Below, one piece after another: positions 14,250 to 23,970 of a stretch of DNA of 64,000 nt. Under the pieces are notes generated by a model. The model was not told where the DNA came from. It saw only the letters and a program-made list of their open reading frames with translations, and searched no databases. Each line of letters begins with the position of its first letter. Position 1 is the first letter of the stretch. The translations under genes and the position numbers were made by a program. Location of the stretch: positions 1,857,001 to 1,921,000 of the forward strand of contig NZ_LT222319.1 in the NCBI RefSeq assembly GCF_900074915.1, read 5' to 3'. This DNA is from Pseudomonas cerasi. Lineage in GTDB: Bacteria > Pseudomonadota > Gammaproteobacteria > Pseudomonadales > Pseudomonadaceae.

Positions 14250-15596
14250 ATGAAGTCCTGTGAAGTGAATTTTGACGGTCTGGTCGGGCCAACCCACAAC
14301 TACGGCGGGTTGTCCTACGGTAACGTTGCCTCCCAGAGTAACAGCCAGCAAAGCGCTAACCCGCGTGAGGCGGCGCTGCAAGGCCTGGCAAAAATGAAGG
14401 CGCTGATGGACCTGGGTTTTACCCAAGGCGTGCTGGCACCGCAGGAACGTCCTGATGTGTCCGGCCTGCGCCGTCTGGGCTTCACCGGCAGCGATGAGCA
14501 GGTGATTGAAAAGGCGGCCCGTCAGGACATGCCACTGCTGGTCGCCAGTTGCTCGGCATCCAGCATGTGGGTGGCCAACGCGGCCACGGTCAGCCCCAGT
14601 GCCGACACTGCCGATCGGCGCGTGCATTTCACGGCGGCCAACCTCAACTGCAAATACCACCGCAGCATCGAGCATCCGACCACCACTCGCGTGCTGGGCG
14701 CCATGTTCGCCGATGCAAAGCATTTCGCTCATCACCCTGCGTTACCGGCTGTCGCGCAGTTCGGTGATGAGGGCGCTGCCAACCACACCCGTTTCTGTCG
14801 TGATTACGGCGAGGCTGGGGTCGAGTTTTTTGTGTTCGGCCGCAGTGCGTTCGACACGCGCTACCCGGCGCCGCAGAAGTACCCGGCCCGTCAGACCCTG
14901 GAGGCGTCACGCGCCGTTGCGCGGCTGCACGGTCTGAGCGAGGCCGGCGTGGTCTATAGTCAGCAGAACCCGGCGGTCATTGATCAGGGTGTGTTCCATA
15001 ACGATGTGATTGCGGTCGGCAACGGTGAGGTCTTGTTCTATCACCAAGACGCATTCCTCAATACCGAGCCGATGCTCGATGAGCTGCGCGACAAACTCAG
15101 TCGTGTCGGTGGGCAGTTGCGGGCGATTTGCGTACCGCGTGCCGAGGTCTCGGTTCAGGATGCCGTGCGCTCCTATCTGTTCAATAGCCAGCTGTTGTCG
15201 CGGGCCGATGGCTCGATGCTGCTGATCGTGCCGCAGGAATGCCAGGCTAATGCGAGCGTCTGGGCTTACCTGCAACGGCTGATTGCCGATGACAGCCCGG
15301 TTGCCGAGGTCAAGGTGTTCGACCTCAAGCAAAGCATGCAGAACGGCGGAGGTCCGGCCTGCCTGCGCTTGCGTGTGGCGCTCAATGACACCGAGCTGGC
15401 GGCGGTGAATCCGGGGGTGATCATGACCGCGCCGTTATACGAAACGTTGACGCAGTGGGTCGACAAGCACTACCGGGACCGCATGAGTGAAAGCGATCTG
15501 GCCGACCCCCGATTGCTCAACGAATGTCGCACGGCATTGGATGAACTGACGCAAATCCTTAAACTGGGCGCGGTTTATCCGTTTCAACTGAATTGA
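14250..15596 (+). CDS. aruB: N-succinylarginine dihydrolase
   Basis: Hydrolyses succinylarginine to succinylornithine, two ammonia and CO2 (448 aa, the usual AstB length). It belongs to the amidinotransferase-fold superfamily. Visible family landmarks: [20 protein letters not shown] at the N-terminus, [20 protein letters not shown], the catalytic His region [19 protein letters not shown], and near the C-terminus [14 protein letters not shown] with the nucleophilic Cys. The ATG at 14250 follows ACGGAG at 14236-14241; a TTG two codons upstream is less likely. Confidence 0.96.
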   Translation: MKSCEVNFDGLVGPTHNYGGLSYGNVASQSNSQQSANPREAALQGLAKMKALMDLGFTQGVLAPQERPDVSGLRRLGFTGSDEQVIEKAARQDMPLLVASCSASSMWVANAATVSPSADTADRRVHFTAANLNCKYHRSIEHPTTTRVLGAMFADAKHFAHHPALPAVAQFGDEGAANHTRFCRDYGEAGVEFFVFGRSAFDTRYPAPQKYPARQTLEASRAVARLHGLSEAGVVYSQQNPAVIDQGVFHNDVIAVGNGEVLFYHQDAFLNTEPMLDELRDKLSRVGGQLRAICVPRAEVSVQDAVRSYLFNSQLLSRADGSMLLIVPQECQANASVWAYLQRLIADDSPVAEVKVFDLKQSMQNGGGPACLRLRVALNDTELAAVNPGVIMTAPLYETLTQWVDKHYRDRMSESDLADPRLLNECRTALDELTQILKLGAVYPFQLN

Positions 15597-15657
15597 AGCA
15601 CCCTGCGCGTCGGGCAATTGTCCTGCGCACTATTTCATTTATAGAGAGCATTCCTAC

Positions 15658-15945
15658 ATGAGCGACGCCCTGCAACTGATCCTTGAAGACACTGATGGCA
15701 CCCAGCTGGAAACGTCCTGCACCCGCGTTGCCGTCATCTGGCAGGGCAAGGAATTGTGGATTCAGCAGGATGGCCGTGGCCAGTTGCTGATCGGCGTTGA
15801 CGTCGAAGAAGACGACGCCGAATACGCCAACCTGCTGCTGCGTCCGCTGGCGACCAACCTGGTCAGCCTGCAACTGGAAATGGAGCCAGCCGACATGGGT
15901 GTCGAGGAAGACGGTCACGTTCACGGCCCTGACTGCAACCACTAA
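15658..15945 (+). CDS. conserved small acidic protein inside the aru operon
   Basis: A 95-residue acidic protein between aruB and aruE, in the same place as PA0900 of P. aeruginosa, sometimes mislabelled topoisomerase. It has no signal peptide or membrane segment. The middle part alternates hydrophobic and acidic residues ([20 protein letters not shown]). It ends with [12 protein letters not shown], a cluster of three His and one Cys that could bind metal. Its stop is nine bases before aruE and AGAGAG lies at 15642-15647, so it is co-transcribed. Function unknown; a role with the metal-dependent AruE or AruB is only a guess from position. Confidence 0.8.
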   Translation: MSDALQLILEDTDGTQLETSCTRVAVIWQGKELWIQQDGRGQLLIGVDVEEDDAEYANLLLRPLATNLVSLQLEMEPADMGVEEDGHVHGPDCNH

Positions 15946-15956
15946 GGAAGCGCGCC

Positions 15957-16964
15957 ATGCTCGCCCTCGGCAAACTGCTTGAACTGACCCTGGCTGGACG
16001 TGAGCCAGCGGAGAAGACTCAACTGACCGTCGAAGGCGTGCGCATGCGCTGGATGGGCGAGGGCGCGCTGGAAGTCCGCCCGCCAGAAGTTCGTGATAAT
16101 GGCACCGATCTGCTGCTGTCTGCCGGTATCCATGGCAACGAGACGGCACCCATCGAGCTGCTGGATGAACTGATCCGCGGCATCGCGCGCGGCGACCTGA
16201 AACCGCGCGCACGTATTCTGTTCCTGTTCGGCAATCCCGACGCCATGCGACGCGGGACGCGTTTTGTCGAGCAGGATGTCAATCGGCTGTTCAATGGCCG
16301 GCACGAGCAGAGTGGTGGCGCCGAGGCCTTGCGCGCTTGCGAGCTGGAGCGACTGGCAGCCACTTTCTTCGGTCTGCCGGACCGCTACCGCCTGCATTAC
16401 GACCTGCACACGGCCATTCGTGGCTCGACGATCGAGCAATTCGCGCTGTACCCGTGGAAGGAGGGACGTAATCATTCGCGGCTTGAACTGGCCCGGCTGC
16501 GGGCTGCGGGTATGAGTGCGGTGTTGCTGCAAAACAAGCCGTCCATTGTGTTCAGCGCCTACACCTACGATCAGTTGGGTGCCGAGGCCTTCACTCTGGA
16601 ACTGGGCAAGGCGCGGCCGTTCGGGCAGAACCAGCAGGTCAATCTTGGGCCACTGCGCTTGTGTCTCGAGCAGCTCATCGAGGGCACCGAGCCCGAGCGG
16701 GATGACGATCTTGAAGGGTTGCAGCTGTTCAGCGTGGCGCGGGAAGTGATCAAGCGTACCGATGCGTTTACGTTCAATCTGGCCGATGACGTCGAGAACT
16801 TCTCGCCGCTGGAAAAAGGCTACGTGCTGGCCGAAGACGCGGGTGGTTCACGCTGGGTAGTGGAAGAGGAGGGTGCGAGGATCATCTTTCCCAACCCCAG
16901 GGTCAAAAACGGCCTGCGGGCGGGGATTCTGATCGTACCCACTGATGCGGATAGCCTCGGCTGA
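15957..16964 (+). CDS. aruE: succinylglutamate desuccinylase
   Basis: Zinc hydrolase (335 aa) that releases succinate and glutamate, the last step of the AST pathway. Zinc-site motifs: [18 protein letters not shown] (His and Glu near residues 58-61) and [10 protein letters not shown] (His near 152), and a later conserved Glu in [12 protein letters not shown] (about 213). Asn-Pro-Asp in [13 protein letters not shown] is typical of AstE. AAGGAAG at 15943-15949 precedes the start. It ends the operon; the next gene is convergent. Confidence 0.95.
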   Translation: MLALGKLLELTLAGREPAEKTQLTVEGVRMRWMGEGALEVRPPEVRDNGTDLLLSAGIHGNETAPIELLDELIRGIARGDLKPRARILFLFGNPDAMRRGTRFVEQDVNRLFNGRHEQSGGAEALRACELERLAATFFGLPDRYRLHYDLHTAIRGSTIEQFALYPWKEGRNHSRLELARLRAAGMSAVLLQNKPSIVFSAYTYDQLGAEAFTLELGKARPFGQNQQVNLGPLRLCLEQLIEGTEPERDDDLEGLQLFSVAREVIKRTDAFTFNLADDVENFSPLEKGYVLAEDAGGSRWVVEEEGARIIFPNPRVKNGLRAGILIVPTDADSLG

Positions 16965-16985
16965 TCGCCCGGCACCCTCAAGACC

Positions 16986-17036
16986 GGACGCAGAGCGTCC
17001 AGAACGGCGTTCCCACGCTGGAGCGTGAGGAACGAT
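16986..17036. repeat. REP-like repeat, copy 1 (GGACGC-AGA-GCGTCC / TTCCCACGCT type)
   Basis: Two adjacent hairpins: GGACGC-AGA-GCGTCC at 16986-17000 and TTCCCACGCT-GG-AGCGTGAGGAA at 17010-17031, ending in CGAT. The same string recurs twice near 59.4-59.6 kb, in both places between convergent or terminal gene ends. It resembles the dispersed extragenic palindromes common in P. syringae. Confidence 0.8.
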
Positions 17037-17070
17037 AGGTGTCCGGGAGAACACCTACCGATGCTTCGTC

Positions 17071-17583
17071 TTAGCAGGCCGCTTTCTGCTGTGCATCCAG
17101 ACGGCGCAGACTGCGTACCTTGTTCAGGGTGTCAGCGCAGGTCTTGGCCGCTTCTTCGCCCTTGTGCACGAAGTGATCGAAGAAGAACTTGTGATGCTCT
17201 TCGCCTGCATGGAAATGATGCGGTGTCAGGACCACGGAGAACACCGGTACTTCGGTTTCCAGTTGGACCTGCATCAATGCGCTGACCACTGACTGCGCGA
17301 CGAATTCGTGACGATAGATGCCTCCGTCCACTACCAGTGCGGCGCCGACGATGCCAGCGTAGCGGCCGGTATTGGCCAGCAGTTTTGCATGCAGCGGGAT
17401 TTCAAAGGCGCCGCCCACTTCAAAGATGTCGATATCGCTTTCGGCATAGCCCTGATTGGCCATCTCGGCGATAAACCCTTTACGGCTCTGGTCGACGATA
17501 TCCTTGTGCCAGCAGGCCTGGATGAACGCGACACGCTCGTTTGCGTGGCTTTTGCTTTTGCTGTCGATTGCAGTTGGTTGCAC
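17071..17583 (-). CDS. ribH: 6,7-dimethyl-8-ribityllumazine synthase, RibH2-like
   Basis: Lumazine synthase (170 aa) joins 5-amino-6-ribitylaminouracil with dihydroxybutanone phosphate, the penultimate step of riboflavin synthesis. Motifs: ERVAFIQACWHKDIVDQSRKG (Trp of the substrate-stacking pocket), DIFEVGGAFEIPLHAKLLA, ALVVDGGIYRHEFVAQSVV, and PVFSVVLTPHHFH with the catalytic His. The FEVGGAFEIP and PHHFHAGEEHHKFF stretches and the extra length match the decameric RibH2 type found in rhizobia and Brucella rather than the housekeeping RibH. The GTG at 17583-17581 is taken as start because CAGGAG (complement of 17593-17598) lies nine bases before it. An FMN riboswitch lies upstream on the same strand. 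Confidence 0.92.
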   Translation of the reverse strand: MQPTAIDSKSKSHANERVAFIQACWHKDIVDQSRKGFIAEMANQGYAESDIDIFEVGGAFEIPLHAKLLANTGRYAGIVGAALVVDGGIYRHEFVAQSVVSALMQVQLETEVPVFSVVLTPHHFHAGEEHHKFFFDHFVHKGEEAAKTCADTLNKVRSLRRLDAQQKAAC

Positions 17584-17592
17584 GTGTTCTGA

Positions 17593-17615
17593 CTCCTGTT
17601 TATGGAAAAAACAGG
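17593..17615 (-). promoter_or_regulatory. Shine-Dalgarno-sequestering hairpin of ribH
   Basis: On the minus strand CCTGTTT-TTTCCAT-AAACAGG forms a 7-bp stem whose 3' arm contains the first bases of CAGGAG, the ribosome-binding site of ribH. Together with the upstream FMN aptamer this looks like a translation-controlling expression platform. Confidence 0.6.
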
Positions 17616-17711
17616 GCATTTGGATCGAAAGGGATTCAAGCTGCGTAGGAAAGCCTCCTGAACGATGTCGTTCATGGATAGGTTTTACAGACGTTCTTGC
17701 TGACACCAATC

Positions 17712-17875
17712 CCGCTCTCTCTTCATCCGGACTATGACCGTCGGCCCCGGAATCACACCGGGTCTGCTGACCTTGCAGATAGCAGCCAAAGCCGCGATCC
17801 CCAAGCGCTCGCGGGCTAGACGCATTGCGCGTCATTACCGCCGGTGGGGAATTGCACCCCGCCCTGAGAACGTTG
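17712..17875 (-). ncRNA. FMN riboswitch (RFN element)
   Basis: Read on the minus strand it begins GTTCTCAGGGCGGGG, continues with the conserved ATTCCCCACCGGCGGTAAT, GCCCGCGAGCG, GGTCAGCAGACCCGGTGT and GATTCCGGGGCCGACGGT blocks, and ends CATAGTCCGGATGAAGAGAGA. These are the six-helix RFN consensus blocks in the right order. FMN binding would lower expression of ribH, whose start is about 130 bases downstream. A -10-like TATGAT (complement of 17908-17913) precedes it; the -35 is weak. Confidence 0.95.
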
Positions 17876-18087
17876 CCGTCACTTTACGTGGCCGGCGCGA
17901 GATTTTTATCATAGTTCGATGGATCATGCATGGACACTTTCGTACGGTACACCTACCTTTTTCTTATAAGGGCACGGAGTATCGAGAGCGGCGGTGCTTG
18001 ATTATCATGTACCGCGGCCTCAGTAATGCCTTGTTGCAAGCCAAAGGTTGCATGCATTATCGATCTTCAACTTCAGGGAGCTTTTTC

Positions 18088-19092
18088 GTGACTGTCATCG
18101 ATCTGCGCAGCGACACAGTGACTCTGCCTACGGCCGGCATGCTCGATGCCATGGCACGTGCGCCCGTTGGCGATGACGTCTACGGTGAGGACCCTACGGT
18201 CAATCTGCTCGAAGCAACGCTCGCCGGGCGTCTCGGGTTCGACGCCGCGCTGTTCGTGCCGTCTGGCACCATGAGCAATCTGCTGGCGCTGATGGCGCAC
18301 TGTGAACGCGGCGATGAGTACATCGTCGGCCAGCAGGCCCACACCTATAAGTACGAAGGTGGCGGTGCGGCAGTGCTGGGCTCTATTCAGCCGCAGCCAC
18401 TGGAGGTACAGGCCAACGGTTCTCTGGACCTGCGGCAGGTGCTCGACGCCATCAAACCCGATGACTTTCACTTCGCCCGCACGCGCCTGCTGGCTCTGGA
18501 AAACACCATGCAGGGCAAAGTGCTGCCCCTGGACTACCTGGCTGCCGCGCGTACCCTGACCCTGGAAAAGGGGCTCGCTCTCCACCTGGACGGCGCACGG
18601 CTGTACAACGCTTCGGTCAGGCTGGGTGTGGATGTTCGCGAGATTACCCGGCACTTCGATTCTGTTTCGGTCTGCCTCTCCAAGGGGCTGGGCGCGCCGA
18701 TCGGCTCGGTGCTCTGCGGTTCGCACCCGTTGATCGCCAAGGCCCGCCGCTTGCGCAAGATGCTGGGCGGTGGCATGCGTCAGGCTGGAGGGCTGGCTGC
18801 GGCAGGGCTCTACGCGCTGGATCATCAGGTCGAGCGGTTGGCGGATGACCATGCCAACGCGGCGTTTCTGGCTGAAGGCCTGAGCGGGCTCGGCTACGCT
18901 GTCGAGCCGGTGCAGACCAATATGGTCTATGTGCCGATCGGCGAGCGCGCGGCATCGCTCAAGGCGTTCTGCGCCGAGCGGGGCATCGTACTCACGGCCG
19001 CACCGCGGCTGCGTATGGTGACCCACCTGAACGTGTCGCGCGCTCAGATCGAACAGGTCATCGCCGCATTCGCAGCCTTTGAACACTCATGA
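18088..19092 (+). CDS. ltaE: low-specificity L-threonine aldolase
   Basis: PLP enzyme of fold type I (334 aa) that splits L-threonine and L-allo-threonine to glycine and acetaldehyde. Motifs: [15 protein letters not shown] at the N-terminus, [39 protein letters not shown] with the PLP Asp, and [14 protein letters not shown] with Schiff-base Lys199, all as in E. coli LtaE. The GTG at 18088 is chosen because AGGGAG at 18075-18080 lies seven bases upstream and MTVIDLRSD-like N-termini are usual. Longer upstream frames run through the riboswitch and are not coding. Confidence 0.93.
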   Translation: MTVIDLRSDTVTLPTAGMLDAMARAPVGDDVYGEDPTVNLLEATLAGRLGFDAALFVPSGTMSNLLALMAHCERGDEYIVGQQAHTYKYEGGGAAVLGSIQPQPLEVQANGSLDLRQVLDAIKPDDFHFARTRLLALENTMQGKVLPLDYLAAARTLTLEKGLALHLDGARLYNASVRLGVDVREITRHFDSVSVCLSKGLGAPIGSVLCGSHPLIAKARRLRKMLGGGMRQAGGLAAAGLYALDHQVERLADDHANAAFLAEGLSGLGYAVEPVQTNMVYVPIGERAASLKAFCAERGIVLTAAPRLRMVTHLNVSRAQIEQVIAAFAAFEHS

Positions 19093-19236
19093 CATGCCGA
19101 TAATCCAGTTACTTGTTTCTATCGCACAAACACACTGTACCGAGGGCGCAACGCCTATATAATGCGGCCCTTTGCCGTCGCTACGTCATTTGACGTTTTG
19201 CACTTGCCTCTGGCCGCAGTCTCCGTGGAAGAACCT

Positions 19237-21861
19237 ATGAAAAGCGCAGAAATCCGTGAAGCCTTCCTTGGCTTCTTCGAAGAGCAAGGCCACACTCGTG
19301 TCGCTTCAAGCTCCTTGATTCCGGGCAACGACCCAACCCTGCTGTTCACCAACGCAGGCATGAACCAGTTCAAGGATTGCTTCCTGGGCCAGGAAAAGCG
19401 TGCCTACACCCGCGCCGTTACCAGTCAGAAATGCGTGCGTGCCGGTGGCAAGCACAACGACCTGGAAAACGTCGGCTATACCGCTCGTCACCATACTTTT
19501 TTCGAAATGCTGGGCAACTTCAGCTTCGGTGACTATTTCAAGCGTGATGCCATCACCTACGCCTGGACGTTCCTGACCTCCGAAAAATGGCTCAACCTGC
19601 CCAAGGAAAAACTCTGGGTCACGGTGTACGCCACTGACGATGAAGCCTATGACATCTGGACCAAGGAGATCGGCGTGCCAGCCGAGCGCATGGTTCGCAT
19701 TGGCGACAACAAAGGCGCACCGTACGCCTCCGATAACTTCTGGACCATGGGCGATACCGGCCCGTGCGGTCCTTGCAGCGAGATTTTCTTCGACCACGGC
19801 CCGGAAATCTGGGGTGGCCCGCCAGGCTCGCCGGAAGAAGACGGCGACCGTTACATCGAAATCTGGAACAACGTATTCATGCAGTTCAACCGGACTGCAG
19901 ATGGTGTGCTGCACCCGCTGCCAGCGCCTTCGGTCGATACCGGCATGGGCCTGGAGCGTGTCAGTGCGGTTCTGCAGCACGTGCACTCCAACTACGAAAT
20001 CGATCTGTTCCAGAGCCTGCTGGCTGCGTCTGCCAAGGCCATTGGTTGCAGCAATGACAACCAGGCTTCGCTGAAGGTCGTGGCTGACCACATTCGCTCG
20101 TGCGGCTTCCTGATCGCCGACGGCGTGCTGCCGTCCAATGAAGGTCGCGGTTATGTGCTGCGCCGCATCATTCGTCGCGCCTGCCGTCACGGCAACAAGC
20201 TGGGTGCCAAGGGCAGCTTCTTCTACCAGATCGTTGCCGCGCTGGTTGCCGAGATGGGGTCTGCGTTCCCTGAGCTGGTGCAGCAGCAGTCGCACATCGA
20301 ACGCGTGCTCAAAGGCGAAGAAGAGCAGTTCGCCAAGACCCTCGAGCAAGGTCTGAAAATCCTCGAACAGGATCTGGCCGACCTCAAAGGCACTGTGGTT
20401 CCGGGCGAAGTGGTGTTCAAGCTGTACGACACCTATGGCTTCCCGATGGACCTGACAGGCGACATCGCCCGTGAGCGTAATCTGACCCTGGACGAAGCAG
20501 GCTTCGAGCGTGAAATGGACGCCCAGCGCGTGCGCGCCCGTTCGGCCAGTTCGTTCGGCATGGATTACAACAGCCTGGTCAAGGTCGATGTGGCCACCCA
20601 GTTCACCGGTTACTCGGCGACCACTGGCAGCGCCAGCGTCGTGGCCCTCTATAAGGAAGGCCAGTCGGTTTCTCACCTGAATGAAGGTGAAGAGGGCGTG
20701 GTGATTCTCGACGTCACTCCGTTCTACGCCGAGTCGGGCGGTCAGATCGGTGACAGTGGTTTCCTGCAGGCCGGTGACGCGCGCTTTGACGTCAGTGATA
20801 CCACCAAGACCGGCGGCGCCTTCCTGCACCACGGCGTTGTGGCGTCCGGCAGCCTGAGCGTTGGCGCGCAGGTTGAAACACAAGTGGCCGATGAAGTTCG
20901 CGATGCAACCAAATTGAACCATTCGGCCACTCACTTGCTGCATGCCGCATTGCGTCAGGTGCTGGGTGAGCACGTTCAGCAGAAAGGCTCGCTGGTCGAC
21001 AGTCAGCGTCTGCGCTTCGACTTCAGCCACTTCGAAGCGATCAAGGCCGAGCAACTGCGCGCGCTGGAAGATATCGTCAACGCCGAGATTCGCAAGAACA
21101 CCGAGGTCATGACCGAAGAAACCGATATCGACACGGCGAAGAAGAAGGGCGCCATGGCGCTGTTCGGCGAGAAGTACGGCGACAGCGTTCGCGTACTGAG
21201 CATGGGCGGCGAGTTTTCCGTCGAGCTGTGTGGTGGCATTCACGCCAGCCGCACCGGTGACATCGCGCTGTTCAAGATCGTCAGTGAAGGCGGTGTCGCA
21301 GCAGGCGTGCGCCGTATCGAGGCAGTCACCGGCGCTGCGGCCCTGGCCTGGCTGAATTCGGCCGAAGATCAACTTAAGGAAGCCGCGACGCTGGTCAAAG
21401 GCAATCGCGACAACCTGCTGGACAAGCTGACGGCGGTGATTGAACGCAACCGTCTGCTGGAAAAACAACTGGAACAACTGCAAGCCAAGGCAGCCAGTGC
21501 CGCCGGTGACGACCTGTCATCAGCTGCGCTGGATGTCAAAGGGGTCAAGGTTCTGGCCACGCGCCTGGATGGTCAGGACGGCAAGGCGCTGTTGGCGCTT
21601 GTCGATCAGTTGAAGAACAAGCTCGGCCGCGCAGTGATCCTGCTCGGCAGTGTTCATGAGGACAAGGTTGTCTTGGTCGCAGGCGTGACCAAGGACCTGA
21701 CTGGCCAACTCAAAGCCGGTGATTTGATGAAGCAGGCAGCTGCCGCCGTAGGTGGTAAAGGTGGTGGCCGTCCTGATATGGCTCAAGGCGGTGGTGTCGA
21801 TGCCGGTGCGCTGGATTCAGCGCTGGCACTGGCCGTTCCTTTTGTAGAGCAGGGTATCTGA
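19237..21861 (+). CDS. alaS: alanyl-tRNA synthetase
   Basis: Class II synthetase (874 aa, standard length). N-terminal catalytic domain: [59 protein letters not shown], and [15 protein letters not shown]. The editing domain has the zinc-binding HxxxH in [13 protein letters not shown] and [12 protein letters not shown]. The C-Ala domain ends [15 protein letters not shown]. The ATG at 19237 gives the conserved N-terminus; an in-frame ATG at 19162 is not needed. In some bacteria AlaS represses its own gene, but no such site was recognised here. Confidence 0.98.
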   Translation: MKSAEIREAFLGFFEEQGHTRVASSSLIPGNDPTLLFTNAGMNQFKDCFLGQEKRAYTRAVTSQKCVRAGGKHNDLENVGYTARHHTFFEMLGNFSFGDYFKRDAITYAWTFLTSEKWLNLPKEKLWVTVYATDDEAYDIWTKEIGVPAERMVRIGDNKGAPYASDNFWTMGDTGPCGPCSEIFFDHGPEIWGGPPGSPEEDGDRYIEIWNNVFMQFNRTADGVLHPLPAPSVDTGMGLERVSAVLQHVHSNYEIDLFQSLLAASAKAIGCSNDNQASLKVVADHIRSCGFLIADGVLPSNEGRGYVLRRIIRRACRHGNKLGAKGSFFYQIVAALVAEMGSAFPELVQQQSHIERVLKGEEEQFAKTLEQGLKILEQDLADLKGTVVPGEVVFKLYDTYGFPMDLTGDIARERNLTLDEAGFEREMDAQRVRARSASSFGMDYNSLVKVDVATQFTGYSATTGSASVVALYKEGQSVSHLNEGEEGVVILDVTPFYAESGGQIGDSGFLQAGDARFDVSDTTKTGGAFLHHGVVASGSLSVGAQVETQVADEVRDATKLNHSATHLLHAALRQVLGEHVQQKGSLVDSQRLRFDFSHFEAIKAEQLRALEDIVNAEIRKNTEVMTEETDIDTAKKKGAMALFGEKYGDSVRVLSMGGEFSVELCGGIHASRTGDIALFKIVSEGGVAAGVRRIEAVTGAAALAWLNSAEDQLKEAATLVKGNRDNLLDKLTAVIERNRLLEKQLEQLQAKAASAAGDDLSSAALDVKGVKVLATRLDGQDGKALLALVDQLKNKLGRAVILLGSVHEDKVVLVAGVTKDLTGQLKAGDLMKQAAAAVGGKGGGRPDMAQGGGVDAGALDSALALAVPFVEQGI

Positions 21862-21872
21862 GTCGGGTCAGC

Positions 21873-21897
21873 AGGCCTGCCGCACACCGGCAGGCCT
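21873..21897 (+). terminator. terminator-like hairpin after alaS
   Basis: AGGCCTGCCG at 21873-21882 pairs perfectly with CGGCAGGCCT at 21888-21897 around a 5-base loop. The T-run is poor (TTACTTGG), so some read-through into lysC is likely. Confidence 0.65.
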
Positions 21898-21952
21898 TAC
21901 TTGGACTCGAATGTTAATGGGTGCTCTTAACGGGATTTGAGGCGGCTTTGAG

Positions 21953-23185
21953 ATGGCTTTAATCGTACAGAAATTTGGCGGCACCTCCGTGGGCTCTGTA
22001 GAGCGCATCGAGCAGGTGGCCGACAAGGTCAAGAAATTCCGTGAGGCGGGTGACGACCTGGTGGTTGTGCTGTCGGCCATGAGCGGTGAAACCAATCGTC
22101 TGATCGAGCTGGCCAGGCAGATCAGTGATCAGCCGGTTCCCCGTGAGCTGGATGTCATTGTCTCCACGGGCGAGCAGGTGACCATCGCGCTGCTGGCGAT
22201 GGCCTTGATGAAGCGTGGCGTTCCGGCGGTGTCCTACACCGGCAATCAGGTGCGTATTCTCACCGACAGCGCGCACAACAAGGCGCGCATCCTGCAGATC
22301 GACGACCAGAAGATCCGCTCCGACCTGAAAGCGGGTCGTGTGGTGGTGGTCGCCGGTTTCCAGGGTGTCGACGAACACGGCAACATCACGACCCTCGGGC
22401 GTGGTGGCTCGGACACGACCGGTGTTGCCCTGGCGGCGGCGCTGAAAGCGGACGAGTGCCAGATCTACACCGACGTCGATGGCGTCTACACCACTGATCC
22501 GCGCGTCGTGTCGCAGGCCCAGCGTCTCGACAAGATCACCTTCGAAGAGATGCTGGAAATGGCCAGCCTCGGTTCCAAGGTGCTGCAGATCCGTGCGGTC
22601 GAATTCGCCGGCAAATACAATGTCCCGCTGCGCGTTCTGCACAGCTTCAAAGAGGGGCCGGGCACCCTTATTACAATCGATGAAGAGGAATCCATGGAAC
22701 AGCCGATCATTTCCGGCATCGCCTTCAACCGCGATGAAGCCAAGCTGACCATCCGTGGTGTGCCAGACACCCCCGGCGTGGCGTTCAAGATTCTCGGCCC
22801 GATCAGCGCGGCCAATATCGAAGTGGACATGATCGTGCAGAACGTCTCGCACGATAACACCACCGATTTCACCTTCACGATCCATCGCAACGACTATCAG
22901 GCGGCCTTGCAGGTGCTTGAGGCTACCGCGCGTGAAATCAGCGCGCGTGAGGTTTCCGGCGATACCAAGATCGCCAAGGTGTCCATCGTCGGCGTTGGTA
23001 TGCGCTCGCATGCCGGCGTTGCCAGTCGTATGTTCGAAGCGCTGGCCAAGGAGAGCATCAATATCCAGATGATCTCCACATCGGAAATCAAGGTTTCCGT
23101 GGTCATCGAAGAGAAATACCTGGAGTTGGCTGTGCGCGCACTGCACACGGCCTTTGAGCTGGATGCTCCGCGGCAGGGTGAATGA
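21953..23185 (+). CDS. lysC: aspartate kinase
   Basis: Phosphorylates aspartate, the entry to lysine, threonine and methionine synthesis (410 aa). It begins MALIVQKFGGTSVGSVERI, the kinase signature, and contains TLGRGGSDTTGVALAAALKAD and CQIYTDVDGVYTTDPR. Two ACT domains follow (about residues 265-335 and 345-405; GVPDTPGVAFKIL and GVGMRSHAGVASRMFEAL). This is the short, lysine/threonine-sensitive class. An internal start at 22694 may make a separate beta subunit. rsmA follows 170 bases later, as in P. aeruginosa. Confidence 0.97.
   Translation: MALIVQKFGGTSVGSVERIEQVADKVKKFREAGDDLVVVLSAMSGETNRLIELARQISDQPVPRELDVIVSTGEQVTIALLAMALMKRGVPAVSYTGNQVRILTDSAHNKARILQIDDQKIRSDLKAGRVVVVAGFQGVDEHGNITTLGRGGSDTTGVALAAALKADECQIYTDVDGVYTTDPRVVSQAQRLDKITFEEMLEMASLGSKVLQIRAVEFAGKYNVPLRVLHSFKEGPGTLITIDEEESMEQPIISGIAFNRDEAKLTIRGVPDTPGVAFKILGPISAANIEVDMIVQNVSHDNTTDFTFTIHRNDYQAALQVLEATAREISAREVSGDTKIAKVSIVGVGMRSHAGVASRMFEALAKESINIQMISTSEIKVSVVIEEKYLELAVRALHTAFELDAPRQGE
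22694..23185 (+). CDS. lysC: possible internal-start beta subunit of aspartate kinase
   Basis: In-frame ATG at codon 248 of lysC, preceded by AGAGGAA at 22684-22690 with good spacing, would give a 163-residue protein beginning MEQPIISGIAFNRDEAK and holding only the two ACT domains. Overlapping alpha/beta subunits of this design are established for Bacillus, Corynebacterium and Thermus aspartate kinases. That this start is used here is inferred from the sequence only. Confidence 0.5.
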   Translation: MEQPIISGIAFNRDEAKLTIRGVPDTPGVAFKILGPISAANIEVDMIVQNVSHDNTTDFTFTIHRNDYQAALQVLEATAREISAREVSGDTKIAKVSIVGVGMRSHAGVASRMFEALAKESINIQMISTSEIKVSVVIEEKYLELAVRALHTAFELDAPRQGE

Positions 23186-23355
23186 CCCTGTCATCGAAGG
23201 GCGCGGCGTGACCGCGTCTTTCGGGTGCTGCGCAGAAGGGCTTTTGTTTTCTTTGCGTTAGTCGATATACAGGTAGTGGTTATGGCGTTTTGCTACTGTC
23301 ACTGCCTATAGGTTTGCAGACTGTTGTCCCTGAATAAAGGCGTAAGGAGAAAAGT

Positions 23356-23544
23356 ATGCTGATTCTGACTCGTCGGTGCGCGGAAAGCCTGATCATTGGA
23401 GATGGTGAGATCACCGTCACCGTGCTCGGAGTGAAGGGTAATCAGGTGCGTATTGGTGTCAATGCGCCCAAGGAAGTCGCGGTTCATCGTGAAGAGATTT
23501 ACCTGCGTATCAAGAAAGAGAAGGACGAAGAACCAAGCCATTAA
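23356..23544 (+). CDS. rsmA: carbon storage regulator RsmA/CsrA
   Basis: Post-transcriptional regulator (62 aa) that binds GGA motifs at ribosome-binding sites as a homodimer. Sequence starts [20 protein letters not shown] and contains the RNA-contacting [19 protein letters not shown] with the key Arg near residue 44. AAGGAGA at 23344-23350 precedes the start and itself contains GGA, so self-control is possible. Position behind lysC matches P. aeruginosa rsmA; P. syringae strains carry several paralogues. Confidence 0.97.
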   Translation: MLILTRRCAESLIIGDGEITVTVLGVKGNQVRIGVNAPKEVAVHREEIYLRIKKEKDEEPSH

Positions 23545-23563
23545 TTTTTATTGAATTTTTGGT

Positions 23564-23592
23564 TTGCAAACGGGGAAAAGGGTGGTTATTAT
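23564..23592 (+). promoter_or_regulatory. sigma-70 promoter of tRNA-Ser
   Basis: TTGCAA at 23564-23569 and TATTAT at 23587-23592 with a 17-base spacer, followed by a GC-rich discriminator (CGCCCCG), as is usual for growth-rate-controlled stable RNA genes. Confidence 0.75.
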
Positions 23593-23606
23593 ACGCCCCG
23601 TGTTGC

Positions 23607-23697
23607 GGAGAGCTGGCCGAGTGGCCGAAGGCGCTCCCCTGCTAAGGGAGTACACCTCAAAAGGGTGTCGGGGGTTCGAATCCCCCGTTCTCCGCCA
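23607..23697 (+). tRNA. tRNA-Ser(GCU)
   Basis: 91 bases with the acceptor pair GGAGAGC/GTTCTCC, a long variable arm (ACACCTCAAAAGGGTGT), anticodon loop CTGCTAA giving GCU, T-loop GGGTTCGAATCCC and an encoded CCA. It reads AGC/AGU serine codons. Confidence 0.97.
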
Positions 23698-23761
23698 TTA
23701 TTTATGTAGTGCGTAAGATTGGGCTTGATCTGTAAGTTGTTGAATTTACTAGAAAAAGTGC

Positions 23762-23789
23762 TTGACTAAACAATTTTACGACCTATAAT
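23762..23789 (+). promoter_or_regulatory. sigma-70 promoter of the tRNA-Arg pair
   Basis: TTGACT at 23762-23767 and a perfect TATAAT at 23784-23789 with a 16-base spacer, 17 bases before the first tRNA-Arg. Confidence 0.85.
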
Positions 23790-23806
23790 GCGCGGCACCA
23801 ACACAT

Positions 23807-23883
23807 GCACTCGTAGCTCAGCTGGATAGAGTACTCGGCTACGAACCGAGCGGTCACAGGTTCGAATCCTGTCGAGTGCACCA
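23807..23883 (+). tRNA. tRNA-Arg(ACG), copy 1
   Basis: 77 bases; acceptor GCACTCG/CGAGTGC, D-loop AGCTGGATAGAG, anticodon loop CTACGAA giving ACG (inosine after TadA editing), T-loop AGGTTCGAATCCT, encoded CCA. Confidence 0.97.
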
Positions 23884-23970
23884 TTTAAAGTTGTTTGAAG
23901 TGTTGTAAGTAATTACAAGGTTTCCGATAACTGGCTCCAACCAGAGGTGATCTGGTCTAAAAACACCAAT

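Noticed and set aside
17734-18087. Long N-terminal extension of the threonine aldolase frame
   Set aside because: It would run through the antisense of the FMN riboswitch; the GTG at 18088 has AGGGAG and matches family N-termini.
19306-21483. Open frame of 725 codons antisense to alaS
   Set aside because: Shadow of alaS; no recognisable domain.
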